DNA of 60,000 nt from Owenia fusiformis (taxonomy: Eukaryota; Annelida; Polychaeta; Sabellida; Oweniidae). The notes beneath the pieces are model-generated. The model saw only the letters and a list, made by a program, of their open reading frames with translations, had not been told where the DNA came from and ran no database searches. The translations under genes and the position numbers were made by a program. Each line of letters opens with the position of its first letter. Positions within the stretch are counted from its first letter, which is position 1. Below are positions 52,701-60,000 of this stretch, piece by piece. The DNA is taken from the NCBI GenBank assembly GCA_903813345.2, contig CAIIXF020000003.1, forward strand, positions 671,621 through 731,620, read 5' to 3'.

Positions 52701-53284
52701 CAACCTACCCCTACAGCAACAAAATCCACATATATAGTGAGGATGGGTCGCCCATTCGTACCATCACCTGTGCAGCAACTGCAAGTAAGCTAAAAGCTAT
52801 AGCCTCACTGCCATCAGGTTGGTTCATAGTGACTGATATAATAACCAAAGGAGTCTATATGGTGGATTCAGCAAATGGGAACGTCACACTGATCTCTCCA
52901 TCAGGTATGTTCAGTCCCCGGTTCAGTCGCCCTTGGAATGTGGCAGTTGGCATCAACAGTGAGATCATCGTAAGTGACTGGGGTGGTCATTTCATCAAAG
53001 TGATCAACAGAGACGGCCATGAAATCCTCCATTATGGAGAGAGAGGCTGGGAAGAGGGACAACTGAAAGGTCCCTGGGGTGTCTGCACAGATAGCAATGG
53101 ATTTATTATTGTAGCAGACGCTATGAACCACAGGGTACAACTCCTCACACCCAACGCAACATTTCATAGTCTGCTCCTGACATCTGCAGATGGTCTGTAC
53201 CGTCCATTGGCTGTACACGTGAATGAGGCGGGTGAATTGCTTGTGGGGGATGACAAAGGCCAGCTGTTCATTGTCAACTACTGA
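28637..53284 (+). CDS. Copy B: TINAG-like pseudoprotease, probably fused to a C-terminal NHL propeller (gene model)
   Basis: Exons join 28637-28718, 34718-34784, 35765-35875, 36065-36297, 36624-36774, 37398-37569, 38238-38395, 45955-45997, 47551-47656 and, by inference, 52506-53284. All junctions are GT-AG and keep one frame, giving 633 residues plus stop. Order: signal peptide (about 1-20), Cys-rich VWC-like region (about 29-75), linker, papain-fold domain (about 130-374), NHL beta-propeller (375-633). The papain part matches the TINAG/TINAGL family (animal basement-membrane or secreted matricellular proteins). The catalytic Cys position is Ser158, while His319 and Asn343 remain, so no protease activity is expected. 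The N-terminal somatomedin-B-like region of vertebrate TINAG is not seen. The papain part is secure; joining to the NHL exon rests on matched phase, order and conservation in both copies. Confidence 0.8.
30973..31185. mobile_element. 213 bp MITE with ATTATCCCACCCTAA ends
   Basis: ATTATCCCACCCTAA (30973-30987) and its exact complement (31171-31185). Inside are five ~24 bp units with TATACAACTC. Nested in the 30441 element. Confidence 0.7.
31191..31329. repeat. Near-perfect palindrome, ~139 bp
   Basis: TATAATGGTTGATTC at the left and GAATCAACCATTATA at the right; the inner arms GTGAGTATATGATATATTCAC and GTGAATATATCATATACTCA surround a CCCTTCGG loop. It can extrude as a long hairpin. Confidence 0.8.
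32601..33045. repeat. 221 bp tandem duplication
   Basis: TTCAGGGTAAAAGTCACAAT opens both copies (32601, 32822), each ending CAATTCTGCGTAATGGCA. No coding. Confidence 0.85.
34060..34485. mobile_element. 426 bp MITE in intron 1
   Basis: GAAAGGAGCACGTAGAATAT at the left; right end complementary (ACCTACGTGCTCCTTTC), with GCGATA/TATCGC and TTGTTTGC/GCAAACAA following. TSD not resolved. Confidence 0.65.
34718..34784 (+). CDS. Copy B exon 2: start of the Cys-rich VWC-like segment
   Basis: A good acceptor (polypyrimidine then CCAG at 34717) and donor (GTAAGT at 34785) flank 67 bases. The exon encodes [20 protein letters not shown] followed by QE, entered in phase 1 and left in phase 2. The run corresponds to the TINAG region just before its C-x-x-C-x-C motif. 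It is too short to be identified alone; assignment rests on frame continuity with exon 3. Confidence 0.75.
35007..35165 (+). mobile_element. tRNA-derived SINE-like sequence, dimeric
   Basis: TGGCTCAGGGGTAGAGCG (A box, 35014-35031) and GGGTTCGATTCCC (B box, 35056-35068) form a pol III promoter. The acceptor and anticodon stems do not pair, so it is not a working tRNA. A second A box begins at 35133 without a B box. It lies in intron 2 of copy B. Confidence 0.75.
35405..35460. repeat. C-rich simple repeat in intron 2
   Basis: A run of about 13 C then A, and CCACCACCCCCCACCACCCC. Confidence 0.7.
35765..35875 (+). CDS. Copy B exon 3: rest of the VWC-like domain
   Basis: Across the junction the Cys pattern is Y-C-Q-E-C-I-C, then [12 protein letters not shown]. 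This parallels the vertebrate TINAG pattern N-C-x-S-C-x-C ... W-K-C-x-x-x-x-C-L-V-R. It ends in VNGGNKG, equivalent to the TINAG linker before the Trp that opens the next exon. The donor is GTTGGT, weaker than its neighbours, and the phase is 2. Confidence 0.8.
36065..36297 (+). CDS. Copy B exon 4: linker and active-site segment of the papain-like domain (Cys to Ser)
   Basis: The exon encodes [16 protein letters not shown] (the TINAG propeptide-like linker), the mature-domain start FPREYDLR and then [14 protein letters not shown] (residues 151-164). In active cathepsins this is QG-x-C-G-S-C-W-A-F. Here the nucleophile position is Ser158, and the upstream disulphide Cys155 is kept. This substitution is diagnostic of TINAG/TINAGL proteins, which are catalytically dead. 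The donor GTAAGT is in phase 1. Confidence 0.92.
36624..36774 (+). CDS. Copy B exon 5: papain-like domain
   Basis: It encodes [13 protein letters not shown], then FSPQQLISC and [10 protein letters not shown] (residues 165-215). FSPQ-x-L-I-S-C corresponds to the cathepsin LS-x-Q-x-L-x-x-C motif after the active-site helix. The expected C-x-G-G tract is replaced by [10 protein letters not shown], resembling TINAG CNSGSIDRAW. It is entered in phase 1 and left in phase 2. Confidence 0.9.
37398..37569 (+). CDS. Copy B exon 6: papain-like domain
   Basis: It encodes [17 protein letters not shown] and, further on, [18 protein letters not shown] and PYRILSD (residues 215-272). The G-V-V-x-x-x-C-Y-P-Y motif is the family's G-L-V-x-x-x-C-Y-P-F/Y, and P-Y-R-I-L-S matches TINAG PYRVSS. 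The exon ends in phase 0 at a GTGAGT donor. Confidence 0.9.
38238..38395 (+). CDS. Copy B exon 7: papain-like domain with the His residue
   Basis: It encodes [20 protein letters not shown], then [14 protein letters not shown] and [10 protein letters not shown] (residues 273-325). EIM-x-N-G-P-V-Q-A matches TINAG, and [10 protein letters not shown] contains the catalytic-triad His319 equivalent. The same exon exists in copy A at 935-1092, with about 11 differences in 158 bases by hand count. Confidence 0.92.
39220..44350. repeat. Higher-order satellite: ~200 bp subunits in ~1.5-1.6 kb units
   Basis: AATTTAATGTTTTCTACTTG marks the large units at about 39400, 40917, 42367 and 43972. Inside, GGAGCTGTTTTGAG...ATATCTAATATTACAAGTGA recurs every ~190-210 bases. 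The small minus-strand ORFs at 39416-39628 and 42379-42591 are repeat artefacts. Confidence 0.85.
44386..45418 (+). mobile_element. LINE 3' end, 5' truncated
   Basis: Contains the C-terminal reading frames of a non-LTR retrotransposon, then a short 3' UTR with AATAAAAG and an (AT)n tail at 45401-45416. It is located at the right side of the satellite inside the inner element. Confidence 0.65.
44440..45176 (+). pseudogene. Reverse transcriptase C-terminal region, frameshifted
   Basis: Frame 1 (44440-44697) reads [15 protein letters not shown] and YWIRILQLP, the 'G-E-L-G-R-Y-P-L ... Y-W-x-R-L' block typical of invertebrate LINE ORF2 C-termini. After a shift, frame 2 (to 45176) reads [18 protein letters not shown], then [17 protein letters not shown], a Cys/His block (C-x2-C-x7-H-x4-C) of the zf-RVT type. 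The catalytic RT and endonuclease domains are absent. Confidence 0.75.
45955..45997 (+). CDS. Copy B exon 8: 43-base mini-exon
   Basis: This tiny exon completes Gly325 and encodes [14 protein letters not shown], bridging HSVRIVG and IVANSWG. It is too short to be found by ORF length but is required by frame and conserved in copy A (1505-1547). The acceptor is CAAG, a little unusual, while copy A has CCAG. It sits 7.56 kb from exon 7 because of the element inserted in intron 7. Confidence 0.85.
46285..46648. mobile_element. Mariner-type MITE, 364 bp, intron 8 of copy B
   Basis: TA flanks (46283-46284, 46649-46650), ends CAGGGTTGTCAAAAATGGAA and complement, arms almost meeting at the centre (AGTGGCCACTA). 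Its arm is the same as the left arm of 10494-10861. Absent from copy A. Confidence 0.85.
46892..47439. mobile_element. Tc1/mariner-type MITE, 548 bp, intron 8 of copy B
   Basis: TA flanks at 46890-46891 and 47440-47441. Ends CAGGGTAAGCCATAAAAGG and (complement) CAGGGTGAGCCAAACAAAAAG, both followed by ACCCAAACAAATCTTAATAA. Absent from copy A. Confidence 0.8.
47551..47656 (+). CDS. Copy B exon 9: last papain-domain exon with the Asn residue
   Basis: It encodes [20 protein letters not shown] followed by [15 protein letters not shown] (residues 340-374). NSWG-x-x-WGE-x-GYFRI is the papain-family C-terminal signature with the triad Asn343, and GVNE-C-x-IE is close to TINAG RGVNESDIE. It ends with a strong donor (CAG|GTGAGT) in phase 1 where vertebrate TINAG proteins have only about ten residues left, so another coding exon must follow. 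Confidence 0.92.
47806..48035. repeat. Two units of the ~120 bp minisatellite in copy B
   Basis: Same motif and gene position as the ten-unit array in copy A. Confidence 0.7.
48604..49196. mobile_element. Pogo/Tigger-like MITE, 593 bp, copy B
   Basis: Opens TA-CAGTAAAACCTGTATATC and closes GACAGTTTTACTG-TA. Same end sequence as the 50595 element; absent from copy A, in the long intron before the NHL exon. Confidence 0.55.
49550..50340. repeat. Dispersed repeat, about four internal units, copy B
   Basis: Units contain GACTCCTGGTTCAAA, CGCCTATTTTCAAAATGG and TCTCGCGAAATTCACTTTTG. The block opens with TTTAGCTCACATGATGAGC. Same family as 4285-4520, no coding capacity. Confidence 0.55.
50595..51093. 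mobile_element. Pogo/Tigger-like MITE, 499 bp, copy B
   Basis: Starts TA-CAGTAAAACCCTGATATCC and ends ATATTACTG-TA; both arms carry related 'CTAATCTGAACACC' / 'CTCCTAATCCGAATG' blocks in inverted order. TA flanks and CAGTAAAAC ends fit pogo/Tigger-type Tc1/mariner elements. No ORF. Confidence 0.6.
52506..53284 (+). CDS. Copy B NHL exon: six-bladed beta-propeller
   Basis: An acceptor (TTTTTGTGTAATTTCAG) ends at 52505 and the frame runs to TGA at 53284, giving about 259 residues. Six NHL-like blades are visible, clearest in [20 protein letters not shown] and [20 protein letters not shown]; the last strand is GQLFIVNY. It resembles the NHL modules of TRIM2/TRIM3/TRIM71-type proteins, but no RING, B-box or coiled coil lies upstream. 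Three N-x-S/T sequons (NSS, NVT, NAT) suit an extracellular module. Alternative: an ATG at 52433 gives a 283-residue ORF with a hydrophobic N-terminus, but that stretch is also a polypyrimidine tract. Confidence 0.85.
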
Positions 53285-53304
53285 TACTAAGGTAAATATG
53301 AAAC

Positions 53305-53310
53305 AATAAA
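53305..53310 (+). terminator. Polyadenylation signal after copy B NHL exon
   Basis: AATAAA lies 21 bases after the stop codon at the same place as in copy A. The same possible 3' UTR intron exists (donor-like AAG|GTAAAT after the stop; acceptor TTATCTTTCAG near 53613). Confidence 0.4.
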
Positions 53311-53639
53311 ACATCAACAGAAACTAAAACACATCTGATACTAGAATGAAATGATTTGAGATATTCATTGGATAAAATAGATTTCAAATTGCTAAATCTA
53401 ATCAATCTGAAATTAGTAGAAGGTAAACAATGAATGTAAACAATATGAATGTTTTTTTTTCTAAAAAGTATTGGTTGAACTGAGGAACAAATCTCATATT
53501 TTTATCTTCATTTGTGTCATTTAATGAATTGAAAAGTGGACTTGTTCAAAATTTGTTCAAAATAAGTATGAAACAATTGAATTTTGATTATGATTTTTAA
53601 TGTTATCTTTCAGTCTAGCTCCCTGAAAGTGAACAGAAT

Positions 53640-53845
53640 AATCAACAACAACAACATTAGCAAGGACTTAACAACAATTACATCAACAATAAAAAAAACA
53701 AGACAACAAATCCAACAACATTGACAAATTGAATAATTACAACAACAATAAACAAGACAACAACAATTACAACAACAGTAAACAATACAACAACAATACT
53801 ACACCAATAAACAAGACAAAAACAATTACAACAACACTGATAATT
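53640..53845. repeat. (ACA)n low-complexity tract, copy B
   Basis: Longer version of the copy A tract, same position after the NHL gene. Confidence 0.8.
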
Positions 53846-54355
53846 AATACAGATCATGCAAAGTGACAATCCAGCAGAAAGAACATCATTTAGCATTAAC
53901 ACAATTTAAAGGATGTATATAATATAGGATTAAATCATTTTGTATGGATATATGGATAAGCATGTGAGTATTATATTTGAATATGTATAATTGTGAATCA
54001 GAATGTGATTTTTAATTTATCTTAAAATTATGAATATTTTCAAGTCATATTTTTACATAATTACAATGTATGAACTAAAGGAGAGGGAGGGTGGTCCTTG
54101 GAAGCTAGATACACAATCTTCTTTCAATTTGAAATATATTTAAAAAAAGGGATATTTCCACTCATCCAGATATTGATATCAACTCATTGATAAAAATGAT
54201 ATCCCTCAAAATCATAGGATATCCTATATACAACATGTGCTTCTACATATTATAAAATGTGATTTAATGGAATCCAAAATAGCTTGTTTTTGGCAAAACT
54301 ACTATGCTATGTTATCGAATCTGAGTTAGCAACCGATGCTTAATTTAATGATGTA

Positions 54356-54723
54356 CAGGGTGGTCAAAAGAAGTGGAAACCCTTACACCATTTTCCTCAT
54401 ATATTTGTCATTTTAAGAAATAACTCCCTGATATTTTGCACATGTGTACATAATTCAATTTCCTACCAAGTACTTTTATTTTATGACCATCAGATTGATA
54501 GTCACAATGTTATAGCACTTTAAAGAATGTTCCCCAGTGGCCACTTTTGCGCTGTCAGGAAACCTGTACTCTTCGTCTAAAATGTTCCTACCTGTGCGGA
54601 TATGGCAGAGATAGAGTATATGAGAATGACCTTGGGACAATTGCAAACCTCAAAAGTGAGATCATCAGTGTCATTCAGGCCATACCTGCTAAGGAATGCA
54701 TTCAGGTCATTGACAACCGTGCT
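54356..54723 (+). mobile_element. Deleted mariner-like element, copy B
   Basis: Duplicate of the copy A element with the same internal deletion, so the deletion preceded the segmental duplication. Same TA-CAGGGTGG left end. Confidence 0.65.
54589..54723 (+). pseudogene. Mariner-type transposase C-terminal fragment, copy B
   Basis: Reads the same DRVYENDLGTIANLKSEI segment as copy A and ends at the foldback insertion (IDNRA). Confidence 0.62.
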
Positions 54724-55290
54724 GTTTGCATTACCTGCAGGAAAAGCAATTCTAGATATGATAAAATAATTTTGACTTTGAGAAAGGGAAGATGCAAAAA
54801 AAACACCCACATGTTTTTTTCTGAAATGCTTTCCTGATTTTCAACCCCTTCCACCCCTGCTTTTTAATTTTTCTTGCATCAATATGTTGTGTTTTGACAC
54901 ACAGTTAACCCCTTTAAAGGAATAAGTGATTCCTTATAGATGAAGTAGAAAACAATATTTCCCATGTTATTTTCCCATAGGGAAAACCCATGCGATCCAT
55001 TGCTTTCAGCTAATTTTGGTCACCCATAATGGATATCTTTAGAACCCCTGACAGAATTACTTATTCCTTTAAAGGTATTAACTGTGTATCAAATGCAACA
55101 TATTGATGCAATAAAAACTGAAAAAGCAGGGGTGGAAGGGGTTGAAAATCAGAACAACATTTCAGAAAAAACATGTGGGTGGGTTGTTTGCATCTTCCCT
55201 GTCTCAAAGTCGAAATTATTTTATCATCTCTATGAGTGCATTTCCTGGAGGCAATGCATTGATCTAACATATACATCTATCTAAATCCTC
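54724..55290. mobile_element. Foldback element, copy B, more complete
   Basis: Both arms contain the CCACATGTTTTTTTCTGAAA / CATGTGGGTGGGTTGTTTGC blocks in inverted order around a GGAATAAGTGATTCC core. Same family as 15350-16641, inserted into the mariner fragment. Confidence 0.72.
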
Positions 55291-55640
55291 AGAAAATTAA
55301 AAATATGTTCTGTATAGTGGTATCAAGGTTAGGGAAGATCTCTAAAGTTCAATGTTGGATTATTAACAGAGACGTAATTGAGCAGTTAATCTTTGACCCC
55401 TCCCCCTCATAACTGTATTTGAGAAATGGTGACTATGTTGGTCACACTTGATATTATAATTACAATTATTCAATTTAGATGAGTTCGCTTTAAAGGTTAT
55501 TAACCCTCCCCCTATCTGTTTAAATACATTTAATTTTTTTGACATTGATCTTTTGAAATGCTCCTTTACTTTCAAAGTATTGAGGGAGGTACAAATTACT
55601 TTCAAGTGAATAAGATGTTAAATGGGCATGGACCTAGAGT
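55290..55640. other. Duplicated spacer between foldback and Harbinger elements (copy B)
   Basis: Matches 11290-11640 of copy A closely. No feature recognised. Confidence 0.5.
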
Positions 55641-55644
55641 GCTG

Positions 55645-56621
55645 AGGCCTCATCATCCGCTTGTCGCAGCGCAGATTCGCATGCGCACCACAACGCAATT
55701 CAAGTTTTTGCGAATCGCAATCAGGATTTGTATCATCCGCTCAGCGCAACGCAACACAATCGCAAATTGAGAGATGTTTCAATCGCAACTGACCAAAAAG
55801 TTGCATAGCTCTTACCCTGCCGCAAATCAGTCGCAAATATTACCCATCTTTGAGACAATTATTATCTATGCATCAATCTAGAAGTTTCTTTACTGATTGC
55901 GTAAGTATGTTCATTTCTAAAGGCGAGTGGGTAATAAAAAGTTAATTTATGGTTTTCAAAAGTGCTTAAATCAAAGGAATTGTTCATGGTATGAGGGGTG
56001 TTTAGAACTTTCGAACTTTATAATTAAATCCAAATTCTGATCGCAAATTCAAGAAAATGAAACACTACGTTCATTCCGGCATCGCTAAAAATGGACATAG
56101 CTTTGAGGTTATTTGCAACAGGCAACTTAAAATGACAAATAGGGACTTATTTGGAATAACCCAAGCAAAAATGGACATAGCGTTGAGGTTATTTGCAACA
56201 GGCAACTTACAAATGACAAATAGGGAATTATTTGGAATAACCCAAGCATCTGTCTCTAGGTGGTGAGAGAGGTATCCACTATTTAGTAAAGGTACAGTAT
56301 ATTGTAATCTTTGATAGACACTGGCTTCAGTGAATCAAGGTATTTCTATTTTAAGGCATTAAAAGGTATTAGTATGAAGTAGAGATTTATAATAAGTAAA
56401 AAATACTATACTAGTATGTAGATAACATACAGAAGTTTCACTTAATGACACACTTGGCCAAGGTCAACTTGAATGTATACTTTCTCTCTTCTCTTTGCAT
56501 TTGTTCGACTTTGCTTCGCTTCCCCTTGATAAGACGCAATGCAGGAGTTGCGCTAGCACAAATTGTCGATTCGAAAACGCAACGCAGAAGTAAATCTTGC
56601 GACGAGCGCGTGATAAGGCCT
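55645..56621 (+). mobile_element. PIF/Harbinger element remnant, 977 bp, copy B
   Basis: Same TIRs and CTG TSDs (55642-55644, 56622-56624). It is longer than copy A and has two tandem copies of the HTH-coding block (about 56087-56165 and 56168-56262; RNRQLKMTNRDLFGITQ and KMDIALRLFATGNLQMTNRE). No DDE domain. Confidence 0.8.
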
Positions 56622-57093
56622 CTGAATATCAAATATTTTATCATTTGCTGAAGTGACATTTTCAGGATTAAATATTCCTAATTGATGTTTAATGTGATGT
56701 AAAGATGTTGTGTCAAGAATCATGTGTCAAATTCAAAGTGTATATGATAAGGTCAACTATTTTCAGTCTTGAGGTATGATATTTGGTACTTGTACTCATT
56801 ATTATATCCCAGATGCAAAATCAAGACAGCTTGGTTAAAAATTGTAAAAATCGAGATTACAATCTATATGAGAAATATGGAGACTGTATCTACCCTGTTT
56901 ATGAATTAAAAGATCAACTCTTAATATTTCACGTATTAATTTGCCTCAATGTAGGGCAACCGTTCAGCAGGGTATAGGGTGTCGACAAAAATATACAGAC
57001 TGTTCCCAAAAATAGCAATGCATGATCATTCGGTGAAAGTAAAACATTCAGTTTTGCATATTCATTTTCTTGCTATACCCTGTATGTGCATGT

Positions 57094-57261
57094 CACCCCC
57101 TCCCCCCTGGCCAAAATTTCTTTCAAAATCATGCAGTTTTTCACCATTCTGACCATTTTTGTATGATTTTTGGCCAAATTTGCCAAAGTGAACCCCCCCC
57201 CCTAGAATTTTTTGGAAAAGTGAACCCCCCCCCCCCCCTTGGAAAATTCTGGCTACGGGCC
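57094..57261. mobile_element. 168 bp C-rich insertion in copy B
   Basis: TGCATGT flanks both sides (57087-57093, 57262-57268) and copy A shows the uninterrupted site. The insert has several C-runs and ends GGCTACGGGCCTG. Family unknown. Confidence 0.75.
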
Positions 57262-57269
57262 TGCATGTG

Positions 57270-58945
57270 GGTTTAATTCAAATAAAATATGCGTATCTTC
57301 TGAGTGGTGTAGATGCAATAAAATGAACAATGTATATAATGATCAATGGGAATTCCAGTTAAAGCAATTAAAGCATTCAGTTTTGCATTTTTTTGTTCTG
57401 GCTACCCTTATATGAGCAGAGCATGTGGATTTAACTCAAAACATCATATGTATACCCGAGTTGTGTAAATTCAGTAAAATGCATGTATGTATTATGTATA
57501 AGATGATCAGTATTAATCCCATCCAACTATGAAATGTTTTACATTTTCTGTAAATGTGTTCATAAGGGATAATTGAAATAACATTAAACCATTTTACAAA
57601 ATATTAACTACCGGTCCTGTGTGAGACTTGAAGGCATTCGATGGGTTTTGCTACACTGGCATTACCAATGTATTAAAATATAAAATATTATAAAAATATA
57701 TTTCTTAATATTCAGTAAAATAATGTTTTTTTTTATTTAATATATGTAAATTGAGAAAGAAATTAACATCTTGTAGCAGCTCAGGACAATCTCCCGACAC
57801 TGCTACGAAAAAGGGAATGATGCACAAAAACTATTCACAAAGTTACCCCTGTACAAATTACGTTATGGTAGCGTGAAATGAATGGTTGGCGTAAGTTCAA
57901 AGATGGGATGAATGAAGCTGTGTTTAAGCAATTCACTAAGGTGCTGCCCCCTTTAGTTAAGTGTGTAAAGTAAAAGGTTTATGGAGAAATGAAACTAATA
58001 AATGTAGTATCAAAAGCTAACTATGCAGTGCTGCCCCCTTTAAATGGAATTAAAAGCTAAAATAACTAATTGAACAAATGGCTCTATGAAGGAATCAAGG
58101 GACCCAGTAAAATGTGAAGATGACTGAAATGGCTTTAATCTAAGGGAAGTTTTACTATGGATTCAATCTTAATCAGCTCAATTACCACAAACTATAACAC
58201 GACAAAATGAGTAGGTTCTTAAGATGATTGTTTAATTGTATGTAAATCTTGTATTGTACAAAAATAAATAAAATATACTAGCTATCAAAATTACCTTTCA
58301 CGGACTGTGAGATAATAATGAACCTGACTAGTAGCAAAAATACCAACTATGGAACTATAAGTTTACAGATGTTCATTATTATACAAAGCTGAGATAAGAG
58401 CGCCTAAAAAGTAAAAAGTACAAAAAATCCAGCCTTTGAAGGCGATATCAAGGCGCTATGGGTTGAACATTTAATCACCCCTGGAAAATGAATGACACAA
58501 AATTCCAGCTCCTGATGGAGCAACCGAAGCACCTGGTTACTTAATGCAAAATTTGTATAAAAGTATCAGCAGTATAAAAATGTAGAAAAATATTAGCACC
58601 AGTTCGAATAGTAATCAAGTTTCGAAGGCACAAAATGTAATTGTTATGTAAGTGAATAAAATATTGCGTTTTAACCTTAATAATAACACTGCAATAATGC
58701 TGTGCTCAGAAAACTACCCTATGTAATCATGAATTCAGATCTCGTTCCAAAATAAGTTTATCTAAGACAATATGAAGCAAAATAAGATCTCTGTTTAAAA
58801 TGGCGCTCATCTGTTCCGAGATTACCCTGAGTCTCAGCGAGCAGTAATAATACTATGCTCTGAGGTAGCGAAATATCCCCGAACTCAAATGAGCGCTTAG
58901 CAGCAAAATCAGAATGAAAACTGGCAGAAACTCTCAAAGCTCGAT
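57270..58945. other. Duplicated non-coding block (copy B)
   Basis: Counterpart of 12950-14732; lacks the 108 bp MITE. No gene recognised. Confidence 0.5.
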
Positions 58946-58948
58946 TAA

Positions 58949-59205
58949 GTTAAAGCTGGAAAATAACATTTTGGTAAAAAATTGCTATACCTGCACATGT
59001 TATTTTGTGGTATAAAATAAAGTATATAGGCATGTGTTAATTTCTTTGCTTTTTTCAGAAAAGTATTATTACATTGTCTTCTTTTAGTAACTCTGGTAGG
59101 GTTCAATTTGTACTCCAGGAAATTCTGATATTTCACGCATTTATTTTTCCAATTTTCTTTTGAAATTTCCGGACAACCCAGGAGCCTACTATTGACCCGT
59201 TATTT
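58949..59205. mobile_element. Left part of the TTAA MITE in copy B
   Basis: Same element and site as 14737 in copy A, cut off about two-thirds through where copy B loses similarity; the right TIR is absent. Confidence 0.75.
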
Positions 59206-60000
59206 GACATGTTATCCTATGAATATCATGCTAACTATGGAATAAATATATATATTGCTTACTTCACATATCAAACACCTAAAATAAGTAAAGTTTTGAA
59301 TTGAAAGTGATTCATAGAAGCCATAAAATTGATCTTAATGTCAACCTTGTAAACTTATCATGTGTCAAAAATACTGTCCACCATATTGGAAAATATGGAA
59401 CAACTTTTGACCTGGGAATACTTTTATGCCAAGTTTTGACCTACTTATAGTTGTTTGTAAACAAAAGCACATGTTTGAACAGTGAATGCATAGAAAATAT
59501 GCCAAACATTTTTGAAAAAGTGACAACATGTGGTCCTAATAAATACTTTTTCAGAGAGTTGGTTGACATATCATGAGGACTTGGAAGAAAACATATTGTT
59601 TTAAAAAACGACTGTATTCTTATTGCCAATAAGTACACATGGTGAAAGATATGACTTTCTCATATGACTAACAAAGATACAGCCATCTTTACCCCATGCA
59701 TTGCCATCTTTCATCCCAAAAAGTCACACGTGCAAGATGAGATTTAATATATAAGAACCTCTATGTCCTTTTAGATATCTATAAAATCCTTCCATCTTTT
59801 TCACTAAATATGATATGCCTTCAAGCCTGTCCGAAGGGAGAGGGCGTTGGTGGTGACCGCCCCACTCCCTTTTAGTCCTGATTTTTATCACACCATCGGT
59901 GGGATATAGTCGTCCTAGTCGTCCTGGTCGTGATCGTTATCGTGATCGTGATCGTCCTGGTCATCGCCATTTCAGGAAAACCGTTCATCGAATTTTTTTC
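59206..60000. other. Right-edge spacer
   Basis: 59250-59370 matches 19630-19750; 59640-59745 matches 19525-19625 inverted. A TCGTCCTGGTCGTGATCG-type microsatellite lies at 59908-59965. No gene recognised. Confidence 0.55.

Noticed and set aside
52901-53317. 138-residue minus-strand ORF over the NHL exon
   Set aside because: Antisense shadow of a well-supported coding exon.

Overview
The window is AT-rich animal nuclear DNA. It has a multi-exon gene with GT-AG introns, long introns, satellites and a dense population of small DNA transposons nested in one another. The gene type, intron lengths and repeat types suggest a marine invertebrate, most likely a lophotrochozoan such as a bivalve or other mollusc; that assignment is an inference. 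There is no bacterial gene, rRNA, intact tRNA or CRISPR array.

The only well-supported host gene is a TINAG/TINAGL-type (tubulointerstitial nephritis antigen-like) pseudoprotease, present twice head-to-tail. Copy B is complete: nine exons from 28637 to 47656 encode a signal peptide, a Cys-rich VWC-like segment and a papain-fold domain in which the catalytic Cys is Ser. Copy A has only its last exons in the window (935-2342); its 5' part lies off the left edge or is missing. About 4.9 kb after the last papain-domain exon, each copy has a large exon (7228-8009, 52506-53284) encoding a six-bladed NHL beta-propeller. The papain exon ends in phase 1, the NHL exon opens in the matching phase, and no RING or B-box exon lies between. 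The simplest model is therefore one secreted TINAG-like/NHL fusion protein of 633 residues for copy B. This is the most interesting candidate in the window. It needs transcript evidence, because a short papain terminal exon or an independent NHL gene is not excluded.

The duplication runs from at least 935 to about 14990 (copy A) and from 38238 to about 59205 (copy B), with a further matching patch at 19630-19750 / 59250-59370. Because each copy serves as an empty-site control for the other, many insertions can be delimited to the base with target-site duplications. These include a 7.3 kb TTAA-flanked insertion in copy B, and in copy A a 305 bp element with 9 bp TSDs, a 1.46 kb element in the NHL 3' flank and a 108 bp MITE. 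PIF/Harbinger and mariner remnants are shared by both copies.

Layout: 1-8009 copy A gene end; 8010-15000 copy A downstream repeats; 15000-20450 foldback, mariner and hAT elements and a ~490 bp tandem array; 20540-24410 a ~211 bp satellite interrupted by a triply nested transposon; 24410-28400 unremarkable spacer; 28418-28718 promoter and exon 1 of copy B; 28719-34717 intron 1 with several inverted-repeat elements; 34718-38395 exons 2-7; 38396-45954 intron 7 swollen by the nested element that carries a higher-order satellite and a LINE 3' fragment; 45955-53284 exons 8-9 and the NHL exon; 53285-59205 copy B downstream repeats; the rest is spacer.
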